Shown here in pieces: positions 1 to 8,140 of a stretch of 64,000 nt of DNA. Under the pieces are notes generated by a model, which saw nothing but the letters and a program-made list of their open reading frames with translations, searched no databases and was not told the DNA's origin. How positions within the stretch are numbered: the stretch's first letter is position 1; every line of letters starts with the position of its first letter. A program made the translations under genes and the position numbers. The stretch comes from Pseudomonas kairouanensis (GTDB taxonomy: Bacteria > Pseudomonadota > Gammaproteobacteria > Pseudomonadales > Pseudomonadaceae): positions 124,001-188,000 of the forward strand of contig NZ_QUZU01000001.1 of NCBI RefSeq assembly GCF_004682055.1, given 5' to 3'.

Positions 1-334
1 GCCGACCGCAGAGGTTTACGCCGCTGCCTACAAGGCTTTGGGCGTGCCGGTGTACTCCTCGGCGGTGTTCAACTTCATTCCGAAAACCGCGATGGACTTC
101 TACCACGCCATTGCCAAGGACGATCACGCCACCGTCGCCAAGATCATCGACGACTTCTTCCTGCCGTACCTCGACATCCGCAACCGCAAGGCCGGTTATG
201 CCGTGAGCATCGTCAAGGCGGGTGCAAAAATCGTCGGCCATGACGCAGGCCCAGTGCGCACCCCGCTGACCGACCTGCTGCCGGAAGAATACGAAGCCCT
301 CGCCGCGCTGATCGACAAGCAAGGCGCGCAATAA
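1..334 (+). CDS. kdgD: 5-dehydro-4-deoxyglucarate dehydratase, C-terminal part
   Basis: Only the last 110 or so codons are present; the reading frame is open from base 2, so the gene begins before the window. The enzyme, of the DHDPS/NAL class I aldolase superfamily, dehydrates and decarboxylates 5-keto-4-deoxy-D-glucarate to 2-oxoglutarate semialdehyde. The visible part is the C-terminal helical region of that fold ([10 protein letters not shown] near its start). The call rests mainly on context: the next genes are the dehydrogenase for its product, a sugar-acid transporter and galactarate dehydratase. The catalytic lysine is outside the window. Other DHDPS-family members cannot be excluded from this fragment alone. 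Confidence 0.85.
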   Translation, partial: PTAEVYAAAYKALGVPVYSSAVFNFIPKTAMDFYHAIAKDDHATVAKIIDDFFLPYLDIRNRKAGYAVSIVKAGAKIVGHDAGPVRTPLTDLLPEEYEALAALIDKQGAQ

Positions 335-343
335 CTTATCTAC

Positions 344-371
344 AAGGCCGCTGAGCAATCAGCGGCCTTTT
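344..371 (+). terminator. Stem-loop terminator or attenuator between kdgD and the dehydrogenase gene
   Basis: A perfect 11-bp stem (AAGGCCGCTGA / TCAGCGGCCTT) with a GCAA tetraloop is followed by a short T run, ten bases after the kdgD stop. It sits inside what looks like one catabolic operon, so it may only partly stop transcription and lower downstream expression. Confidence 0.7.
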
Positions 372-388
372 GCGTCAGGAGAGAATTC

Positions 389-1834
389 GTGTCCCAAGCC
401 CAGCGTTATGAAAACTACATCAATGGCCAGTGGGTGGCCGGTGCCGACTATTGCGTCAACCTCAACCCGTCGGAGTTGTCTGATGTCATTGGCGAATACG
501 CCAAGGCCGACGTTGCTCAGGTCAACGCCGCCATCGACGCCGCCCGTGCTGCATTCCCGGCGTGGTCCATGTCCGGCATCCAGGCGCGCCATGATGCCCT
601 CGATAAAGTCGGCAGCGAAATCCTCGCCCGCCGTGAAGAACTCGGCACCTTGCTGGCCCGTGAAGAAGGCAAGACCTTGCCTGAAGCCATCGGCGAAGTG
701 ACCCGCGCCGGTAACATCTTCAAGTTCTTCGCCGGTGAATGCCTGCGCTTGTCCGGCGACTACGTGCCGTCGGTGCGCCCTGGCGTGAATGTCGAAGTGA
801 CCCGCGAAGCCCTTGGCGTAGTCGGCCTGATCACGCCGTGGAACTTCCCGATCGCCATCCCCGCCTGGAAAATCGCCCCGGCCCTGGCCTACGGCAACTG
901 CGTGGTGATCAAGCCCGCCGAACTGGTGCCGGGCTGCGCCTGGGCCCTGGCCGAAATCATCTCCCGCGCCGGTTTCCCGGCTGGCGTGTTCAACCTGGTG
1001 ATGGGCAGCGGCCGCGTCGTTGGCGATGTGCTGGTCAACAGCCCGAAAGTCGATGGCATCAGCTTCACCGGTTCCGTGGGCGTGGGTCGTCAGATCGCCG
1101 TCAGCTGTGTGTCGCGCCAGGCCAAAGTGCAGTTGGAGATGGGCGGCAAGAACCCCCAGATCATCCTCGATGACGCCGACCTCAAGCAGGCGGTCGAGCT
1201 ATCGGTGCAGAGCGCGTTCTACTCCACCGGCCAGCGTTGCACCGCCTCCAGCCGCTTGATCGTGACTGCGGGTATCCATGACCAGTTTGTAGCGGCCATG
1301 GCTGAGCGCATGAAGTCGATCAAGGTCGGTCACGCGTTGAAAAGCGGCACCGACATCGGCCCGGTGGTTTCCCAGGCCCAGTTGGACCAGGACTTGAAGT
1401 ACATCGACATCGGCCAAAGCGAGGGTGCACGGCTGGTGAGCGGTGGCGGCCTGGTGACCTGTGACACCGAAGGCTACTACCTGGCGCCAACCCTGTTTGC
1501 CGACAGCGAAGCGGCCATGCGCATCAGCCGCGAAGAGATCTTTGGCCCAGTGGCCAACGTGGTACGCGTCGCGGATTACGAAGCGGCGCTGGCCATGGCC
1601 AACGACACTGAGTTTGGTTTGTCAGCGGGCATTGCCACCACCTCGCTCAAGTACGCCAACCACTTCAAGCGCCACTCCCAGGCCGGGATGGTGATGGTCA
1701 ACCTGCCGACCGCCGGCGTGGACTATCACGTTCCATTCGGTGGCCGTAAGGGCTCATCCTACGGTTCGCGTGAGCAAGGTCGCTATGCGCAAGAGTTCTA
1801 CACCGTGGTGAAAACCAGCTACATCGGTTCGTAA
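389..1834 (+). CDS. 2-oxoglutarate semialdehyde (2,5-dioxovalerate) dehydrogenase
   Basis: This 481-residue NAD(P)-dependent aldehyde dehydrogenase probably oxidises 2-oxoglutarate semialdehyde, the KdgD product, to 2-oxoglutarate for the TCA cycle. The catalytic cysteine is Cys284 in GQRCTASS and the general base is Glu250 in LEMGGKNP. The NAD-binding region with WNFPIAIP lies near residue 150. The GTG start at 389 follows a good ribosome site (caggaga), and length is normal for the family. The substrate is inferred from the neighbouring kdgD and garD; the ALDH fold itself is certain. Confidence 0.9.
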   Translation: MSQAQRYENYINGQWVAGADYCVNLNPSELSDVIGEYAKADVAQVNAAIDAARAAFPAWSMSGIQARHDALDKVGSEILARREELGTLLAREEGKTLPEAIGEVTRAGNIFKFFAGECLRLSGDYVPSVRPGVNVEVTREALGVVGLITPWNFPIAIPAWKIAPALAYGNCVVIKPAELVPGCAWALAEIISRAGFPAGVFNLVMGSGRVVGDVLVNSPKVDGISFTGSVGVGRQIAVSCVSRQAKVQLEMGGKNPQIILDDADLKQAVELSVQSAFYSTGQRCTASSRLIVTAGIHDQFVAAMAERMKSIKVGHALKSGTDIGPVVSQAQLDQDLKYIDIGQSEGARLVSGGGLVTCDTEGYYLAPTLFADSEAAMRISREEIFGPVANVVRVADYEAALAMANDTEFGLSAGIATTSLKYANHFKRHSQAGMVMVNLPTAGVDYHVPFGGRKGSSYGSREQGRYAQEFYTVVKTSYIGS

Positions 1835-1933
1835 CACGCAACACCTTGTGGGGGCCGGATGCCTGCTGGTCCCCACACTAAAAAACAGAAAACCATTACC
1901 CGCAAAAAAAATAATTAGTGGGAGTACTTCTAC

Positions 1934-3298
1934 ATGCAAGCGACCAAGCCGACCCACGTCCGCTATTTGATATTGCTCATGCTTTTTTTGGTGACCACCA
2001 TCAACTACGCCGACCGGGCCACCATCGCCATCGCGGGCTCCAGCCTGCAAAAAGACCTCGGCATCGACGCGGTCACCCTCGGTTATATCTTCTCTGCATT
2101 CGGTTGGGCCTACGTGGCCGGGCAAATTCCCGGCGGCTGGCTGCTGGACCGATTCGGCTCGAAAAAAGTCTATGCCCTGAGCATCTTCACCTGGTCCCTG
2201 TTCACCGTGCTGCAAGGCTATGTTGGTGAGTTCGGGGTTTCCACCGCAGTGGTTGCGCTGTTTATGCTGCGCTTTTTGGTGGGCCTGGCCGAAGCGCCTT
2301 CGTTCCCCGGAAATGCCCGCATCGTGGCGGCGTGGTTTCCTACGGCTGAGCGGGGCACCGCTTCGGCGATCTTCAACTCGGCGCAGTACTTCGCCACGGT
2401 GCTGTTTGCGCCGCTGATGGGCTGGATCGTCTACAGCTTCGGTTGGCAGCACGTGTTTATCGTGATGGGTGTGATCGGCATCGTCTTCTCGCTGATCTGG
2501 CTGAAAGTGATCTACAGCCCGCGCCAACATCCGATGATCAACGAAGCCGAGTTCAACCACATCGCAGCCAACGGCGCGATGGTCGATATGGACCAGGACA
2601 AGGCCAAGGATAAGAAAACCGACGGCCCTAAGTGGGATTACATCCGTCAGTTGCTGACCAACCGCATGATGCTGGGGGTGTACCTGGGCCAGTACTGCAT
2701 CAACGGCATCACTTACTTCTTCCTGACCTGGTTCCCGGTGTACCTGGTACAAGACCGTGGCATGACCATCCTCAAGGCCGGTTTCATTGCCTCGCTGCCA
2801 GCGATCTGCGGGTTTATCGGTGGGGTACTGGGCGGGGTGATTTCCGACTACCTGCTGCGCAAGGGCCACTCCCTGACCTTTGCCCGCAAGGCGCCGATCA
2901 TTGGTGGCCTGCTGATCTCCAGCAGCATCGTGGCGTGCAACTACGTGGACATCGAGTGGATGGTGGTCGGCTTCATGGCCCTGGCCTTCTTCGGTAAAGG
3001 CGTTGGCGCACTGGGTTGGGCGGTGGTGTCTGACACCTCGCCGAAACAAATCGCCGGCCTCAGTGGCGGCCTGTTCAATACCTTCGGTAATCTGGCATCG
3101 ATCACTACACCGATCGTGATTGGCTACATCATCAGCACCACCGGCTCGTTCAAGTGGGCCCTGGTGTTCGTCGGCGCCAACGCGCTGGTGGCGGTGTTCA
3201 GCTACTTGGTCATCGTGGGTCCGATCAAACGTGTAGTCCTCAAAGAGCCGCCAACCAAGGGGCCACAGTTGAGCAACCTAACCGAAGCGCATTCCTGA
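1934..3298 (+). CDS. MFS transporter, probable glucarate/galactarate uptake
   Basis: A 454-residue, 12-helix major facilitator of the anion:cation symporter (GudP/GarP) type. The N-terminus has the family pattern [12 protein letters not shown], and DRFGSKKVY is the loop 2-3 signature. A hydrophilic central loop (about residues 200-240) separates the two six-helix halves. It should import D-galactarate and/or D-glucarate by proton symport across the inner membrane. It lies between the dehydrogenase gene and garD, which gives the substrate. The ATG has a gtgggag ribosome site. Which sugar acid is preferred cannot be read from the sequence. Confidence 0.88.
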   Translation: MQATKPTHVRYLILLMLFLVTTINYADRATIAIAGSSLQKDLGIDAVTLGYIFSAFGWAYVAGQIPGGWLLDRFGSKKVYALSIFTWSLFTVLQGYVGEFGVSTAVVALFMLRFLVGLAEAPSFPGNARIVAAWFPTAERGTASAIFNSAQYFATVLFAPLMGWIVYSFGWQHVFIVMGVIGIVFSLIWLKVIYSPRQHPMINEAEFNHIAANGAMVDMDQDKAKDKKTDGPKWDYIRQLLTNRMMLGVYLGQYCINGITYFFLTWFPVYLVQDRGMTILKAGFIASLPAICGFIGGVLGGVISDYLLRKGHSLTFARKAPIIGGLLISSSIVACNYVDIEWMVVGFMALAFFGKGVGALGWAVVSDTSPKQIAGLSGGLFNTFGNLASITTPIVIGYIISTTGSFKWALVFVGANALVAVFSYLVIVGPIKRVVLKEPPTKGPQLSNLTEAHS

Positions 3299-3309
3299 GG
3301 GGCGATGTA

Positions 3310-4863
3310 ATGCAGTTGATTGAACATGCCGACTCGCCGCGCTCTATTCGTTTGCACGAGCGCGACAACGTGGTGATCGTGGTCAATGACCAGGGCGTAC
3401 CGGCCGGGACCGAGTTCCCGGACGGCCTGGTCACCGTGGATTTCATCCCCCAGAGCCACAAGGTGACCCTGGAAGATATCCCCGAAGGCGGTCAGATTAT
3501 TCGCTACGGCCAAACCATCGGTTATGCCCTGGCGCCGATTCCTCGCGGCAGTTGGGTGCAGGAAGATCAACTGCGCATGCCCACCGCGCCGCCGCTGGAC
3601 AGCTTGCCGCTGTCCACCGAGGTGCCTGAAACCCAGGCACCGTTGGAGGGGTTCACCTTTGAGGGGTACCGCAACGCCGACGGTACCGTGGGTACGCGCA
3701 ATATCCTTGGTATCACCACCACCGTGCAGTGCGTTACGGGGGTGCTGGACCATGCGGTCAAGCGCATCAAGGATGAACTGCTGCCCAAGTACCCCCACGT
3801 CGATGACGTGGTGGCACTCACCCACAGCTACGGCTGCGGCGTGGCGATCACGGCGACGGACGCCTACATCCCGATTCGCACCGTGCGCAATCTGGCACGC
3901 AACCCCAACCTGGGAGGCGAAGCCCTGGTGATCAGCCTGGGCTGCGAGAAATTGCAGGCCGGGCAGGTGATGCACGACAACGACAGCTCTGTCGACCTGA
4001 GCGAGCCGTGGTTGTACCGGTTGCAGGATTCCAGCCACGGTTTTACCGAGATGATCGAGCAGATCATGGCGTTGGCCGAGACGCGCTTGAAAAAACTCGA
4101 CCAGCGCCGCCGCGAAACCGTGCCGGCCTCGGAGCTGATCCTGGGCATGCAGTGCGGCGGCAGCGATGCGTTTTCTGGCATCACCGCCAACCCGGCGTTG
4201 GGCTATGCCTCGGACTTGCTGCTGCGGGCGGGGGCGACGGTGATGTTTTCCGAAGTCACCGAAGTGCGCGACGCTATTTACCTGCTCACTTCCCGTGCCG
4301 AAAGCAAGGCGGTGGCCCAGGAGTTGGTGCGCGAAATGGACTGGTACGACCGTTACCTGGCCAAGGGCGAGGCGGATCGCAGCGCCAACACTACGCCGGG
4401 CAACAAGAAGGGCGGGTTGTCGAATATTGTCGAGAAGTCCCTGGGTTCCATCGTCAAGTCCGGCAGCAGCGCGATCAATGGCGTGCTGGGGCCAGGCGAG
4501 CGTTTCAAGGGCAAGGGCCTGATCTTTTGCGCCACGCCGGCCAGTGATTTTGTGTGCGGCACCTTGCAACTGGCGGCGGGGATGAACCTGCATGTGTTCA
4601 CCACCGGGCGTGGTACACCGTACGGGCTGGCGATGGCGCCGGTGGTGAAGGTATCGACGCGTACGGAGTTGGCGCAGCGTTGGCCGGACCTTATCGACAT
4701 CGACGCGGGGCGCATCGCTACCGGGCGTGCGAGCATCGAGGAATTGGGGTGGGAGTTGTTCCACTTCTACCTGGATGTGGCCAGCGGCAAGAAGCAAACC
4801 TGGGCCGAGCGGCACAAGCTGCATAACGACATCACCTTGTTCAACCCAGCGCCTATCACCTGA
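3310..4863 (+). CDS. garD: Galactarate dehydratase
   Basis: GarD dehydrates galactarate (meso-galactaric acid) to 5-keto-4-deoxy-D-glucarate, the KdgD substrate. The 517 residues match the usual length of about 520. The N-terminal SAF-like domain (about 1-100) contains [16 protein letters not shown] and IPRGSW; the larger UxaA-type catalytic domain follows with THSYGCG and GMQCGGSD, whose conserved cysteines and glycines are typical. The frame is open upstream to 3154, but the ATG at 3310 matches the family N-terminus and lies 11 bases after the transporter stop, with GAGGGGCG before it. It completes the galactarate-to-2-oxoglutarate route. Confidence 0.93.
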   Translation: MQLIEHADSPRSIRLHERDNVVIVVNDQGVPAGTEFPDGLVTVDFIPQSHKVTLEDIPEGGQIIRYGQTIGYALAPIPRGSWVQEDQLRMPTAPPLDSLPLSTEVPETQAPLEGFTFEGYRNADGTVGTRNILGITTTVQCVTGVLDHAVKRIKDELLPKYPHVDDVVALTHSYGCGVAITATDAYIPIRTVRNLARNPNLGGEALVISLGCEKLQAGQVMHDNDSSVDLSEPWLYRLQDSSHGFTEMIEQIMALAETRLKKLDQRRRETVPASELILGMQCGGSDAFSGITANPALGYASDLLLRAGATVMFSEVTEVRDAIYLLTSRAESKAVAQELVREMDWYDRYLAKGEADRSANTTPGNKKGGLSNIVEKSLGSIVKSGSSAINGVLGPGERFKGKGLIFCATPASDFVCGTLQLAAGMNLHVFTTGRGTPYGLAMAPVVKVSTRTELAQRWPDLIDIDAGRIATGRASIEELGWELFHFYLDVASGKKQTWAERHKLHNDITLFNPAPIT

Positions 4864-4877
4864 GACCGAGTCGCCTG

Positions 4878-4980
4878 CTTCGCGAGCAAGTCGAATCGTC
4901 GCACCGCCGCTCCCACATTTGACCGAGTTCGACCTTTGGAACGCGGTCAAATGTGGGAGGGGGCTTGCTCCCGATAGCGG
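4878..4980. repeat. REP pair 1, hybrid class B/A with a 15-nt insert
   Basis: Two inverted REP arms. The left arm (about 4879-4918) begins in class B style (ttcgcgagcaag) but carries an extra TCGAATCGTCGCACC-type segment before gctcccaca. The right arm (4952-4975) is class A (tgtgggagggggcttgctcccgat). Their facing parts form a perfect 16-bp stem (4911-4926 with 4944-4959), so the transcript would fold tightly just after garD. Confidence 0.85.
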
Positions 4981-5052
4981 TCTTCCAGGCACTGCGCGTC
5001 AGCATGGCTTATCATTAGCCCCCTAACGACGCTCACCAAGGTTCTCCCCGGC

Positions 5053-5994
5053 ATGCTGGCTATCTTCCTCACCACCCTCACCATCACCGCGCCGGTGTTT
5101 GCCATGCTGTTTTTGGGTGTGCTGCTCAAGCGCATCAACTGGATCAACGACAACTTCATCCACACCGCTTCCTCGCTGGTGTTCAACGTCACCATGCCGG
5201 CGCTGCTGTTCCTGGGCATCCTGCATGCCGACCTGCACTCGGCGCTCAAGCCGGGTTTGCTGATCTATTTTGCGGTCGCCACCCTGGTCAGTTTTGCCCT
5301 GGCCTGGGGCTGGGCGATTTTTCGTTGCAAGCGTGAAGACCGGGGTATCTATACCCAGGGCGCGTTTCGCGGCAATAACGGGGTGATCGGCCTGGCGCTG
5401 GCCGCCAGCATGTACGGCGACTACGGTATCTCCCTGGGTGCGATCCTCGCGGCGCTGGTGATCCTGTTCTACAACACGCTGTCGACCATTGTGCTGGCGG
5501 TGTACAGCCCGGTGATCAAGTCCGACCCGTGGAGCATTTTCAAGAGCGTCGTGGCCAATCCTTTGATCATCAGCGTGATCGTGGCCGCGCCGTTCGCTTA
5601 TTTTCAGATTGGCCTGCCTGGCTGGTTGGAAAAATCCATGCAGTATCTGGCGGATACCACCTTGCCGTTGGCCTTGATCTGCATTGGCGGCACCTTGTCC
5701 CTGGCAGCGCTGCGCAAGAGCGGCAAAATGGCGCTGAGCGCGAGTTTGATGAAGATGGTCTGGCTGCCGGTGGCTGCGACCTTAGGGGCTTGGCTGCTGG
5801 GGTTCCGTGGGCCGGAACTGGGGATCCTGTTCCTGTACTTCGGTGCGCCGACGGCGGCGGCCAGTTTTGTGATGGCCAGGGCGGCAGAGGGCAATCATGA
5901 GTTGGCGGCGGCGATTATCGTGATCACCACGTTGATGGCGGCGGTGACCACCAATATTGGGATTTTTGTGTTGCAGGCGGGGGGGTGGATCTGA
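5053..5994 (+). CDS. AEC-family (auxin efflux carrier-like) transporter
   Basis: A 313-residue integral membrane protein with about ten hydrophobic segments, in the bacterial AEC family (TC 2.A.69), whose members carry organic acids such as malate or malonate. Family features seen are an N-terminal helix with APVFAMLFLGVLL, the central FRGNNGVIGLAL motif, and a C-terminal half with GAPTAAASFVMA. The ATG at 5053 begins the first membrane helix. It stands alone between REP pairs, so context gives no substrate; a dicarboxylate linked to the upstream catabolic genes is only a guess. Confidence 0.82.
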   Translation: MLAIFLTTLTITAPVFAMLFLGVLLKRINWINDNFIHTASSLVFNVTMPALLFLGILHADLHSALKPGLLIYFAVATLVSFALAWGWAIFRCKREDRGIYTQGAFRGNNGVIGLALAASMYGDYGISLGAILAALVILFYNTLSTIVLAVYSPVIKSDPWSIFKSVVANPLIISVIVAAPFAYFQIGLPGWLEKSMQYLADTTLPLALICIGGTLSLAALRKSGKMALSASLMKMVWLPVAATLGAWLLGFRGPELGILFLYFGAPTAAASFVMARAAEGNHELAAAIIVITTLMAAVTTNIGIFVLQAGGWI

Positions 5995-6011
5995 GTTTTC
6001 AGGTGTTTGTT

Positions 6012-6098
6012 AGGGCCATTCGCGAGCAAGCCCGCTCCCACAGTTTGATTTGTGAATACCTTCAATTGTGGGGGCGGGCTTGCTCGCGAAGGCTATCT
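6012..6098. repeat. REP pair 2, class B
   Basis: Inverted arms ttcgcgagcaagcccgctcc (6019-6042) and tgtgggggcgggcttgctcg (6067-6090) lie between two convergent genes. The pair may serve as a bidirectional transcript end. Confidence 0.9.
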
Positions 6099-6103
6099 GA
6101 CAG

Positions 6104-6478
6104 TCACTGCTGATACGCCTCAATCACTTCCTGCGCCGCCCGAAACGCATCAATCGCTGCCGGCACACCGGCATACACTGCGCAATGCAGCAACGCCTCA
6201 CGAATCTCTTCCACTGTGCACCCATTGTTCAACGCGCCGCGCACGTGGCCTTTGAGTTCCTGCGGGCACTTTAGGGCGGTGAGGGCGGCGAGGGTGATCA
6301 GGCTGCGGGTCTTGAGCGGCAAACCTTCGCGGTTCCACACACTGCCCCAGGCATGTTCGTTGACGAAATCCTGCAGGGGTTGGGTGAACTCGGTGGCATT
6401 GCCCAGCGCGCGGTCGACGAACACATCGCCCATCACTTGGCGACGCATTTCAACCCCTGGCTTTTTCTGGTCGGTCAT
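6104..6478 (-). CDS. Carboxymuconolactone decarboxylase family protein (PcaC-like)
   Basis: A 124-residue single-domain protein of the CMD fold. It keeps the PcaC pattern in the middle (HAWGSVWNREGLPLKTRSLITLA, shown here in part) and near the end (LHCAVYAGVPAA). PcaC decarboxylates 4-carboxymuconolactone in protocatechuate breakdown, but there are no other pca genes here, so this may be a paralogue with another substrate. Its ATG overlaps the stop of the upstream exchanger gene by ATGA, which suggests translational coupling in a two-gene unit. Ribosome site GAGGGA is well placed. Confidence 0.75.
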   Translation of the reverse strand: MTDQKKPGVEMRRQVMGDVFVDRALGNATEFTQPLQDFVNEHAWGSVWNREGLPLKTRSLITLAALTALKCPQELKGHVRGALNNGCTVEEIREALLHCAVYAGVPAAIDAFRAAQEVIEAYQQ

Positions 6479-7527
6479 TGCGATTCCCTCTTGTGTTGGC
6501 GGCGCCAGGCTCGCAGCGTGCTGAACAACAGGAAAGCCACCAGCACTGGCAGGACGTAATACAGCATCAAATGTTCAAGCTGGGTGGCCAATGGCATGCC
6601 GGTGGTGAAGGCCATCACATGCAGCCCGTAAGCCAGGTATAGCCCCAGCAACACCAGGCCCTCGGCGCGGGTCACGCGGTAGCCGGTGTAGAACACCGGC
6701 AAGCATAAAACCACGGCGGCGAGCATCACCGGCAGGTCAAAATCCAGGGCGTTGGGCGACACCGACAGCGGCGTTGGCGCCACCAGGGCGGTAAAGCCCA
6801 GCACCCCCAGCAGGTTGAACAGGTTGCTGCCGATCACGTTACCCACGGCGATTTCCCGCTCCCCGCGCAGGGCGGCGATCAGCGAAGTGGCCAGGCAGGG
6901 CAAGGATGTGCCGACGCCAATCAGGGTCAGGCCGATGACCCGTTCCGACAGGCCCAGGTCGCTTGCCACATCCACCGCTGCGCCCAGCAGCAAGTGCCCG
7001 GCCAGCACCAGAATCAGCAGCCCGCCCAGTATCAGCAGCACACTGCTCAACCACGGCGCGCTGGCCACGGTGTCCAGGGTGCGCGGGCGGCGGGAATGGC
7101 GCGTCTGGTAATGCAGTACGCCGAGGTAGGCGAGCAGGGCGACCAGCAACAACAGGCCGTCGATGGGGGTGAGTTCCTCATTGGCGGCGAGGGTGAATAC
7201 CAGCAGTCCGGCGAGGATCATCACCGGGATATCCAGGCGCACCAGCTGGCGCGACACACGCAGCGGAATGATCAGCGCCGACAGGCCCAGGGTCACCAGA
7301 ATGTTGAAAATGCTGCTGCCGATCACGCTGCCCACGGCAATGTCGGTATTGCCGGCGAGGGTGGCCTGCAGGCTGACGGTCATCTGCGGCGCGCTGCTGC
7401 CGAAGGCGACGATGCTCAGGCCGATGATCAACGGCCGAACCTTGAGGCTGGCGGCCAGTCGCACGGCGGCACGCACCAAAATTTCGGCGCCGACGATCAG
7501 CAGCATCAGGCCGCTGGCCAGTTCCAA
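6475..7527 (-). CDS. CaCA-superfamily (calcium/sodium antiporter-like) exchanger with altered ion site
   Basis: A 350-residue membrane protein with the two inverted alpha repeats of the Ca2+/cation antiporter superfamily. Repeat 1 has FGSSAPQ and GSVIGSSIFNIL; repeat 2 has GTSLPCLATS and GNVIGSNLFNLL. In well-studied members both motifs end in a glutamate (G-[ST]-S-x-P-E) that binds the cation; here these are Gln48 and Cys211. Ion selectivity is therefore uncertain. The given start is a TTG (7525-7527) with GGAG before it. The frame is open further up, and an ATT at 7561-7563, also with a GGGAGC site, would add 12 residues. It is probably cotranscribed with the CMD protein. Confidence 0.8.
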   Translation of the reverse strand: MELASGLMLLIVGAEILVRAAVRLAASLKVRPLIIGLSIVAFGSSAPQMTVSLQATLAGNTDIAVGSVIGSSIFNILVTLGLSALIIPLRVSRQLVRLDIPVMILAGLLVFTLAANEELTPIDGLLLLVALLAYLGVLHYQTRHSRRPRTLDTVASAPWLSSVLLILGGLLILVLAGHLLLGAAVDVASDLGLSERVIGLTLIGVGTSLPCLATSLIAALRGEREIAVGNVIGSNLFNLLGVLGFTALVAPTPLSVSPNALDFDLPVMLAAVVLCLPVFYTGYRVTRAEGLVLLGLYLAYGLHVMAFTTGMPLATQLEHLMLYYVLPVLVAFLLFSTLRAWRRQHKRESQ

Positions 7528-7579
7528 CAGGCTCCAGGGGGAGAGGGCAGTTAATCCGAAAATGGCCGGGGCTCCCTGG

Positions 7580-7951
7580 TCAGTTGCTCAAGGCTTGCAC
7601 GCGTACCCGTGCGGTGCCGCTGCTAATCATGCCCAGTTGCTCGGCCGCCCTGCGTGACAGATCGATCAAGCGCCCACGGGTATGCGGGCCGCGATCATTG
7701 ATACGTACAACCACGGATTTGTCGTTGTCGAGGTTGGTGACCTTGACCTGGGCGCCGAACGGCAATTGCCGGTGGGCGGCGGTCAGGGCGTTCTGGTTGA
7801 AGGGCTCACCGCTGGCGGTTTTCTTGCCGTGGTGGCGGGCGCCGTAATAGGAGGCGGTGCCGGTTTCGTCGTAGCCGTTGGGGTCAACGGGGCCGCTGGC
7901 GCAGCCGGCCAGTAGAGAGAAAAGGGCCAGGAGGCCTAATAGACGCTTCAT
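7580..7951 (-). CDS. Small RlpA-like septal ring lytic transglycosylase lipoprotein
   Basis: A 123-residue lipoprotein: signal peptide then lipobox LLAGC (Cys17). A single double-psi beta-barrel (DPBB) domain follows. The RlpA catalytic triad is visible as Glu in SGEPF, His in LTAAH and Asp in INDRGPH, so cleavage of naked glycan strands is plausible. The C-terminal SPOR domain of full-length RlpA is missing, so it is a short paralogue that would not be targeted to denuded septal glycan in the same way. The gene is upstream of the exchanger and next to gatB, as in other pseudomonads. Confidence 0.85.
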   Translation of the reverse strand: MKRLLGLLALFSLLAGCASGPVDPNGYDETGTASYYGARHHGKKTASGEPFNQNALTAAHRQLPFGAQVKVTNLDNDKSVVVRINDRGPHTRGRLIDLSRRAAEQLGMISSGTARVRVQALSN

Positions 7952-7971
7952 TTGCAGATTATCCCCCTATC

Positions 7972-8084
7972 AAATGTGGGAGGGGTTTATGTGGGAGGGG
8001 GCTTGCTCCCGATTGCAGTGTGTCAGCTGATGAATATTTGGCTGATAAACCGCTATCGGGAGCAAGCCCCCTCCCACACAAAGC
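7972..8084. repeat. REP pair 3, class A with an extra half-copy
   Basis: Arms tgtgggagggggcttgctcc (7990-8013) and its inverse (8055-8078). A partial duplicate, aaatgtgggagggg (7972-7985), sits just before the left arm. The array lies between the rlpA-like start and the gatB stop. Confidence 0.9.
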
Positions 8085-8140
8085 TGTTCCCACAGTGGAC
8101 CGAGTTGAGCATGAAGTCTCACTCGGTCTCTTCATTGCAG

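Noticed and set aside
3154..3309. 52-codon N-terminal extension of garD
   Set aside because: Overlaps the transporter gene, has Arg-rich shadow composition and does not match the GarD family start at 3310.
3202..4992. 596-residue minus-strand frame opposite garD
   Set aside because: Shadow of garD; its N-terminal part is translated REP sequence and the rest has no protein-like pattern.
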